A stretch of 47,251 nucleotides of DNA from CAZEAN01 sp964510225. GTDB lineage: Bacteria; Planctomycetota; Planctomycetia; Isosphaerales; Isosphaeraceae. The stretch is from positions 1 to 47,251 of the forward strand of contig CAZEAN010000042.1 in NCBI GenBank assembly GCA_964510225.1, in the 5' to 3' direction. Below are positions 42,155-47,251 of this stretch, piece after piece. Every line of letters begins with the position of its first letter. The stretch's first letter is position 1. Below the pieces are notes generated by a model. It did not search any database. It had not been told where the DNA came from and saw only the letters and a list, made by a program, of their open reading frames with translations. A program made the position numbers and the translations under genes.

Positions 42155-42183
42155 TGATGAGCCGGATTCTGAGCGGCTCATCA
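42155..42183. repeat. Perfect 10-bp hairpin at the break of the sulfatase remnant
   Basis: TGATGAGCCG and CGGCTCATCA enclose a 9-base loop. The sulfatase similarity on the minus strand stops within about ten bases of this repeat, so the repeat sits at the truncation point. Confidence 0.55.
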
Positions 42184-43061
42184 ATTCTGAGTTGAGCATC
42201 AATAAAAGAAACACAAGCGTGGTAAGCCTGCATGTACTTGCGACGGCGGTGGTCATTCTCGACCCCTAATTCAAATCCGAACGCTTTGTAGCGTCCCGAA
42301 ATGGCATCTCGAGGAATGGTATCCCACAATTCTGAGAAATCAGGTTGATAGCAGATCGAGTCGGTGGGGTAAAGACCGAAATACTTCCCTAGAGCAAGGA
42401 ACGGGACGTGTGGCTTCTGAATGCCGAGCGCAATGAAGAACGGTTTATCGCCGAAAGACTTCTGCTCTCACCATCTGACGACTTGGCGGACATTGTTACC
42501 GTCCTCGTGCTGAAAATCCTCCAGCCCACTTCTCCCGAACCCGGGAGGTGTCTGGGCATTCAGGAGAGCGGCGATCTCGTTGCGAAGCGTTCTCCATTTG
42601 GCGCGGTTTGGAGCAGGGTCAACCGAGCCGATTTCCGCCTCGAACCTTTTCTTTGCCTCGGTGACGATCGGCAGTTCGTCATTCTCAAAACGGTAGTATT
42701 CGTTCCACGCAACTTTACCTGGTTCCCGTCGAGGCGAATGAAAGATTTTTCCCACACTCGCAGTCCAATAGCGTTCCTGCTTGAAGAATTAGTGTATTGA
42801 GATTGAGTCTGGACGAGTGTTCCGGATGTCAGCCGTATTATCGAGGATGTCCGTCACCTCGGGATAGAGACCGTGAAGAAAAGACGCTCTTGTGAGACCA
42901 CAAACGGGGTACTGACAGAACGCATGGAAGAAGGTCATGCTTTCAGCCGCGCGTGCAGGAAGTGTAGGCGTCTGAATCCGTTCGTAACCAGCCGGGGAGA
43001 CATGTGTGTTCAGATTATTACAAACGATAAAAGGGACGTTCCTTCTACGTCTCGCATCCGG
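42184..43061 (-). pseudogene. Decayed sulfatase (iduronate-2-sulfatase-like)
   Basis: On the minus strand one reading frame keeps sulfatase similarity throughout: RNVPFIVCNNLNTHVSPAGY at the start, FCQYPVCGLTRASFLHGLYP, then YWTASVGKIFHSP, EAKKRFEAEIGSVD, GFGRSGLEDFQHEDG, DKPFFIALGIQKPHVPF and YHACVSFIDAQL at the end. Two in-frame stops interrupt it: TAA at 42789-42791, where relatives usually have Gln (TLPQLF), and TGA at 42468-42470. The metal-binding DD of the N-terminus is NN, and the CxPSR formylglycine motif is CGLTR, so it could not be active even with readthrough. There is no start codon or signal peptide, and the C-terminal half is missing. It continues in the same frame after the TAG stop of the neighbouring sulfatase. 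No frameshift is needed. Confidence 0.88.
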
Positions 43062-44606
43062 CTATTTATTCGATGACTCTGTGTACGGCAAGTACTTGGG
43101 TGTTGGACTGTAGTTACCCTCACCTTTTTCCCAGTGGTAAGATTCTCCCTCAATGACGAGGTCTCGACGTGGGTTGAGATTCTGGACGGGTTCGACGAAA
43201 GTAAGAGGAGCGTATTGCCTTAGTTCTTCCTTCTTCGAGGTGTAGTCGGGGTTCGTGGCGAGGTTGTACCACTCGTTCGGATCATTCTGTAAATCGTACA
43301 GCTCTTCGCCATCCTCGCCGTATCGAATATAGCGCCAATCACGATTGATCACCGCATATTCGCCTGGATTCATGTGCGGTAGAAAGATATTCCGATCTTG
43401 TGCTGATGTGGGGTCGGCGAGAGTCTCCGCGAGCGATTCACCTTCCAAATGCTGATCCGGTGTTGGCATTCCGCAAAGGTCGACCAACGTTGGGTACATG
43501 TCAATGAGGCTAACAGTGACGTCAGACTTTTTGCCCTGAGCAACACCAGGTCCAGCCCAGATGAAGGGGACATTCGAAGTCCGCTCCCAAAGTGTATGCT
43601 TGCCCCAGTCCCCCTTTTCACCATGGTGGTATCCGTGATCACTCCAGAGCACCACGATGGTATTGTCAGCATAGAGGCTCGATTCGAGGGCATCGAGAAC
43701 ACGTCCCATCATGGCGTCGGCATAGCTGATGCAAGCGAGGTATCCATGAATCGCGTCGTCGACAGCACCCAAATCCTCGAGCTTCTGATGGATCCTTGAC
43801 CTCGCGGTCTTGATTTTTTTGATCTTTGATGGAAGGTCTTCGAGATCATCAGCTTTATAGGGCGGTAATGTAATCTGATCAGGTTTGTAGAGATCGAAGT
43901 ATTTCTGAGGGCAGTAATTGGGAAAGTGGGGTGCGTAGATCCCAACACCAAGGAAGAACGGTTGATCATGCTTTTCCTTAAGCTTCTCAACGGCCCAGTT
44001 GATCCGGATCGTATCCGCCATCTCCTCTTCTCGGTCGTTGGGAATGGCTGCCCATTCCAGAAAGAGTCCGCCAGTAATCTCTTGACCTTCATTGTAGACG
44101 CTGTTGGGGAATGGATCGGGGAACGGCGTTCCTTTACTCCAGGAGTCTAGCGGCCACCCTCCTTCACGCTGGCTCTGGTTTCGTAGGAAGAACTCGTCCC
44201 AGCCACGGAGATCAATCGCACCCGCAGGATGGTGAAACAACTTGCCGGCTCCAAAGGTCGCGTAACCGGCTTTTGCAAAACTGACCTGGAGTGGGTCGAT
44301 CTCAGGGTGATCGACGAAGTAATTCGCAGTCCGATAGCAGCCCGTGGTTGATGCATACTGTCCAGTGAAGATTGCGGCACGGCTTGGAGCACAGAATACT
44401 CCTGCTGTGTGTGCGTTTGTAAACACAACACCGCGAGCGGCGAGCCGGTCGAAGTTTGGTGTGATCGCTCGAGGCGTTGTTTCCAAACACCCGATCCAGT
44501 CGTTCATGTCATCGACAGCGAGGAACAACACATTGGGTTGTGTTTGTGCCGTCGCTTGATTGAGACTGAAGAGTAGGAAAACAATGAGGGCAACTCTAAA
44601 TTTCAT
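43062..44606 (-). CDS. Sulfatase, S1 family, iduronate-2-sulfatase-like
   Basis: Hydrolyses sulfate esters, probably on a polysaccharide, after export. A signal peptide covers about residues 1-20 (LIVFLLFSLNQATA). The metal-binding Asp pair is in VDDMNDW (residues 32-33), and the FGly signature is CAPSRAAIFTGQ (Cys72, Pro74, Arg76), so a maturing formylglycine enzyme is needed. Further S1 features are GAGKLFHHP, FLGVGIYAPHFPNYCP, VVLWSDHGYHHGEKGDWGKHTLWE, and the C-terminal NRDWRYIRYGEDGEELYDLQNDPNEW. The length of 514 residues is typical. The start overlaps the stop of the GH99-like gene (44603-44606, ATGA), so the two are translationally coupled. The exact sulfated sugar is unknown. Confidence 0.95.
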   Translation of the reverse strand: MKFRVALIVFLLFSLNQATAQTQPNVLFLAVDDMNDWIGCLETTPRAITPNFDRLAARGVVFTNAHTAGVFCAPSRAAIFTGQYASTTGCYRTANYFVDHPEIDPLQVSFAKAGYATFGAGKLFHHPAGAIDLRGWDEFFLRNQSQREGGWPLDSWSKGTPFPDPFPNSVYNEGQEITGGLFLEWAAIPNDREEEMADTIRINWAVEKLKEKHDQPFFLGVGIYAPHFPNYCPQKYFDLYKPDQITLPPYKADDLEDLPSKIKKIKTARSRIHQKLEDLGAVDDAIHGYLACISYADAMMGRVLDALESSLYADNTIVVLWSDHGYHHGEKGDWGKHTLWERTSNVPFIWAGPGVAQGKKSDVTVSLIDMYPTLVDLCGMPTPDQHLEGESLAETLADPTSAQDRNIFLPHMNPGEYAVINRDWRYIRYGEDGEELYDLQNDPNEWYNLATNPDYTSKKEELRQYAPLTFVEPVQNLNPRRDLVIEGESYHWEKGEGNYSPTPKYLPYTESSNK

Positions 44607-45997
44607 TTCGGCTCCGAGGTCCGTAAGAGGCTGGGTTCTATGGCTCGGGGCGATCGACTCGGCAATTCGCCTCGAAGGAGTCGCCCACCTTCACCACAGA
44701 GCCAGAGATAGTGATCACTGGGTAGTCCTTCGAACGTCTGAAAGGTGGACGCTCCGACCGGCGGTTCGCTGGTGCATTTGAAGATCGCCGTCCCCTCATC
44801 AATCTCGTCGAACATGGCGATGTAGGCAGCTTGGTTGCCGGCCATCGTCGTCGCCACGAATTGACGCCAGAGGAACCTCCCACCCTCGCGTGGAATCCCT
44901 GCGAGCGGTTTACCCTGAAGGTTTTGCCAACTGAAGCCCGGCCAGAGTACAGGGAGATATCCGATCTTCTCTTTCTCAGTCCATTCGAGGTCATCCCGCT
45001 GGTGTTCCATGAGTCTTTCCGCTTGGGGCTGTCCGTTCCGGTAACGTCCTACGGACCAGGGGCTGATGACGTCCGCGAGCTTGAGGACGGAGTGGAGTTT
45101 GGGATCGGCGGTGGCGTCACGCTTCTGTTCGCGCCAAAAGTAGGGGACACCGAGCATAATGCTCATACCACCCCACTCAGGATTGTTCTTAAGGAGACGG
45201 ATGAACCATTCCGTCTTCTCTAGTCCGTAGGCCCGATCGTCGCTGAAGCCAACACCCCAAATGGCGACAAGTGGTTTGCCGTGCAAATGTAGATAGGCCG
45301 AGTCGTTGGGGTCGGTCCCCAATTGCATCCTCCGCCGGAGTTCCTTCCAGTCCTCTGCGAGTCGATCAAAGTCTTCATCACACATACCGGAGAGGTCGTA
45401 CATCAAGACCCAAGAGCGGCTGTGTCGGATCGCTGCATCACGGCATAACACAAGTTTCCGATTCTCGAATTTGAGACTCCGGTAGTCCTGACGCTCTTTA
45501 GCACCGTGTACTCCGAATCGCTGCACAAATGCGCCGTCGATGCCGTACCCGGCCATCCAAGAAAAATGTCGGTCTACGGTTTTGGGATGAATCGAACTAA
45601 AGACGTAAGCAGTCCGCCCATCCTCGTATCGAAAGTTAGTCGGGAAGCGTTCATCCGGGTCGAAATCGGAGAGGTCGGGCCAGAGATCAATGGTGCAATT
45701 GCCGGGCTCGAACGATCGGCCTTTCTTGTAATGGTTGAATCCTAAGCCAGAACCATCGCCTTCAGCCCGAAACCATCCTTGATAGCCCGTGACAACACGA
45801 CCTGAAAGCCCCTCTGGTTTGCTCAATCGCGCTTCCGAGGGAGCTGCGGCTGTCCTGAGTTCAGCATAGGCCTCACTACGGGAGACATTCGGGTCAATGG
45901 AGAGAGACGGTCGGTCTTGCGATCCAAAGATGGTCAGGAAGAGGAGTGTGAGGGGGAGTATTGGCATTCCATTAATTCCCAGTGCCAACTGATTCAT
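44603..45997 (-). CDS. GH99/GH71-like glycoside hydrolase
   Basis: The 464-residue protein matches the GH99/GH71-like group: VVTGYQGWFRAEGDG after the signal region, YEDGRTAYVFSSIHPKTVDRH, FSWMAGYGIDGAFVQRF, VLMYDLSGM, HGKPLVAIWGVGFSD, YLPVLWPGFSWQN, and AAYIAMFDEIDEGTAIFK, where the Glu residues probably include the acid/base of the active site. GH99 members cleave alpha-mannosidic links, and GH71 alpha-1,3-glucans; substrate is not predictable here. An export signal (MPILPLTLLFLTIFG) begins at residue 11, so the true start may be 45967 instead of 45997; GGAG sits very close to the first ATG. It lies nine bases after the upstream sulfatase and overlaps the downstream one, forming a tight operon for a sulfated glycan. 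Confidence 0.85.
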   Translation of the reverse strand: MNQLALGINGMPILPLTLLFLTIFGSQDRPSLSIDPNVSRSEAYAELRTAAAPSEARLSKPEGLSGRVVTGYQGWFRAEGDGSGLGFNHYKKGRSFEPGNCTIDLWPDLSDFDPDERFPTNFRYEDGRTAYVFSSIHPKTVDRHFSWMAGYGIDGAFVQRFGVHGAKERQDYRSLKFENRKLVLCRDAAIRHSRSWVLMYDLSGMCDEDFDRLAEDWKELRRRMQLGTDPNDSAYLHLHGKPLVAIWGVGFSDDRAYGLEKTEWFIRLLKNNPEWGGMSIMLGVPYFWREQKRDATADPKLHSVLKLADVISPWSVGRYRNGQPQAERLMEHQRDDLEWTEKEKIGYLPVLWPGFSWQNLQGKPLAGIPREGGRFLWRQFVATTMAGNQAAYIAMFDEIDEGTAIFKCTSEPPVGASTFQTFEGLPSDHYLWLCGEGGRLLRGELPSRSPRAIEPSLLRTSEPK

Positions 45998-46006
45998 TGC
46001 TCCGGA

Positions 46007-47251
46007 TCAACGACGTCGCCTTGTCTTTTTTCTGGTCTTTTCGTTATTAACTTTATTGTAGCGGGTTGGTAACGTTGCTACCCACTGGGTCACCTTGCGG
46101 GATAACCTGTCGACCACTTCTGGCTCTTCAGCGGCGAGATCCTGACTTTCAGAAGGATCAATGGCGAGATTGTAAAGTTCAACCCCGTTTCCGCGCCTCG
46201 GGTTGAGGTGGAGTTTCCAATTGCCGGCTCGGATCGATGGGCCACTCGCTGGTGAGCTTGTCTTCCAGAAAAGTGCCTTAGTCCGTTCCCGTGTGGCACC
46301 GAGCCAGATATCGGAAACATCTTCTCCATCAAGGTCAGGGGGTAGGTCATCAATCCCCGCAATCCGACACAACGTGGGTAGCCAGTCAATTCCAGAAATC
46401 ACATTACGTTCATCGACGTAGTTTTCCTTTACATGACCCGGCCATCGAATAATAAACGGTGATCGGACACCACCCTCATATTGCTCATGCTTGCCTCCTC
46501 GAAGCTCTCCGGCGTATCCCAACATATTTGCCGAAAACTCCTTGGCCTCCTTCTTTGCTCCCAACAGGACAGGAGCAGGGCCGTGGTCGCTCGAGAAGAC
46601 TATGATGGTGTTCTTCCGGAGCCCAAGTTCGTCGACGGTGTCGAGGAGTCGTTTTACATTCTGATCAATCGACCAGACATCAGCCATATACTCGCGCATC
46701 GAGGCATTGAGCTCTCCTCCAATGCTCAGGCATTCGTCGAACTTCTGTTGCATTGCCGGAGAAAAGTCAGATCGATCCACAATGACTTCTTCGAACTTCT
46801 CAACAAGTGCGGGATGGGTGTTGACGGGATAATGCGTTGCGTGTCCCCAAACGTTGACATACAACGGTTGGTCAGCATTTGTCTTGATGAATTGGATTGC
46901 GGCATCGAATAGGCTTGCATCCCGGCCTCGAGGATCACCTTTGGCACTCCCACTTTGGTACTCATCAATCCCATAGACGTTTTCAGTCTCGGGTCCGATG
47001 TGCCATTTGCCGAAGTGCCCCGTACGATACCCTCGCTTCTTTAGCAGATCCGTCACCGTGATCCGATCACCGAATCCATAGCCCGCTGGGTATTCCTGAT
47101 AGCGAGCCGGATAAAGGCCGGTCATCAATCCCGTTCTGCTCGGACAACAGGTAACGCCTGTCACGTAGAATTGCGTGAATCGAGTCCCTTCCGCCGCGAG
47201 TTGGTCCAGCGCTGGTGTTTGAGCATAGGGGTGTCCGTAGCATGAAAGATC
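46007..47251 (-). CDS. Sulfatase, S1 family, N-terminus outside the window
   Basis: The frame is open to the right edge, and the visible part begins SCYGHPYAQTPALDQLAAEG, so about 30-40 residues with the signal peptide and the metal-binding Asp pair are missing. The FGly signature is TCCPSRTGLMTGLYP (first Cys modified). Further S1 features are GHFGKWHIGP, IVFSSDHGPAPVLLG, GGKHEQYEGGVRSPFIIRWPG and ISGIDWLPTLCRIAG. The C-terminus ends in a basic tail (KTRKKTRRRR), unusual for an exported enzyme. It is the first visible gene of the sulfated-glycan operon and stops nine bases before the GH99-like start. Confidence 0.94.
   Translation of the reverse strand, partial: DLSCYGHPYAQTPALDQLAAEGTRFTQFYVTGVTCCPSRTGLMTGLYPARYQEYPAGYGFGDRITVTDLLKKRGYRTGHFGKWHIGPETENVYGIDEYQSGSAKGDPRGRDASLFDAAIQFIKTNADQPLYVNVWGHATHYPVNTHPALVEKFEEVIVDRSDFSPAMQQKFDECLSIGGELNASMREYMADVWSIDQNVKRLLDTVDELGLRKNTIIVFSSDHGPAPVLLGAKKEAKEFSANMLGYAGELRGGKHEQYEGGVRSPFIIRWPGHVKENYVDERNVISGIDWLPTLCRIAGIDDLPPDLDGEDVSDIWLGATRERTKALFWKTSSPASGPSIRAGNWKLHLNPRRGNGVELYNLAIDPSESQDLAAEEPEVVDRLSRKVTQWVATLPTRYNKVNNEKTRKKTRRRR

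Larger units (their letters stand above)
41856..42183. other. Gene-free stretch with three perfect inverted repeats
   Basis: No convincing coding region lies here. The space between the unknown gene and the sulfatase remnant carries hairpins at 41983-41999, 42030-42068 and 42155-42183, all with perfect stems of 7, 14 and 10 bp. On the minus strand TACAAT near 42004-42009 could be a -10 box for the unknown gene, without a matching -35. Confidence 0.5.

Noticed and set aside
42468..42791. Stop codons of the sulfatase remnant read as recoding (for example UGA as Sec or Trp)
   Set aside because: The TAA stop, the loss of metal ligands and of the CxPSR motif and the missing start all indicate decay; no SECIS-like structure was noticed after the TGA.
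41856..43061. Insertion sequence causing the sulfatase decay
   Set aside because: No transposase frame, target-site duplication or paired terminal repeats could be found; only isolated hairpins are present.
1..47251. CRISPR array, prophage, toxin-antitoxin or classical defence system
   Set aside because: No regularly spaced repeats, no phage structural or integrase genes and no typical defence motifs were seen in any part of the window.

Overview
The window looks like part of a planctomycete chromosome. The signs are a DUF1559 pilin-like protein, very large prepilin-leader proteins with the N-terminal FTLIELL motif, an outer-membrane BamA with five POTRA domains, an EF-G of the spdEFG1/mitochondrial-EFG1 type, DUF3124 and DUF6655-like lipoproteins, and a dense sulfatase cluster. 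A run of 10 N at 40396-40405 marks a scaffold gap, so this is probably a draft or metagenomic assembly. Genus cannot be assigned from sequence alone.

Layout. Positions 1-76 hold the 5' end of a tRNA gene with its promoter (minus strand). Positions 138-5945 carry a plus-strand housekeeping and envelope row: surE, an FKBP-type prolyl isomerase lipoprotein, a GT4 glycosyltransferase, a DUF6655-like lipoprotein, a membrane protein with a repeated LDT-x-VR motif, and apt. Convergent to it, bamA lies at 6009-8795.

Positions 9298-32559 hold the main item: a minus-strand block of eleven genes in the order PilB-like ATPase, PilT, GspE-like ATPase, GspF, GspG-like, a second G-like protein, GspH-like, GspI-like, GspJ-like, GspK-like, and a DUF1559 pilin-like protein. 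The E-F-G-H-I-J-K order is that of a classical type II secretion operon. However, the pseudopilins are two to seven times longer than usual and the K-like protein reaches 2161 residues. Calcium-type DxDxDG loops are scattered through most of them. No secretin (D), C, L or M gene and no prepilin peptidase is in the window. I regard this enlarged pseudopilus system as the most interesting content.

Positions 33014-38733 return to housekeeping on the minus strand: ppdK, a DUF3124 lipoprotein and fusA, with candidate terminators downstream of ppdK and fusA. At 39378-40157 is a plus-strand membrane protein that resembles signal peptidase I but lacks the catalytic Ser and Lys. At 40196-41855 is a large gene of unknown function interrupted by the N gap.

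Positions 41856-42183 hold no convincing gene but three perfect inverted repeats. From 42184 to the right edge is a minus-strand sulfated-glycan cluster: a sulfatase running off the window, a GH99/GH71-like glycosidase, a second sulfatase translationally coupled to it, and a decayed third sulfatase. The third lies in the same frame as the second and is interrupted by two further in-frame stop codons. The intact genes would together desulfate and cleave a sulfated polysaccharide in the periplasm or outside the cell.
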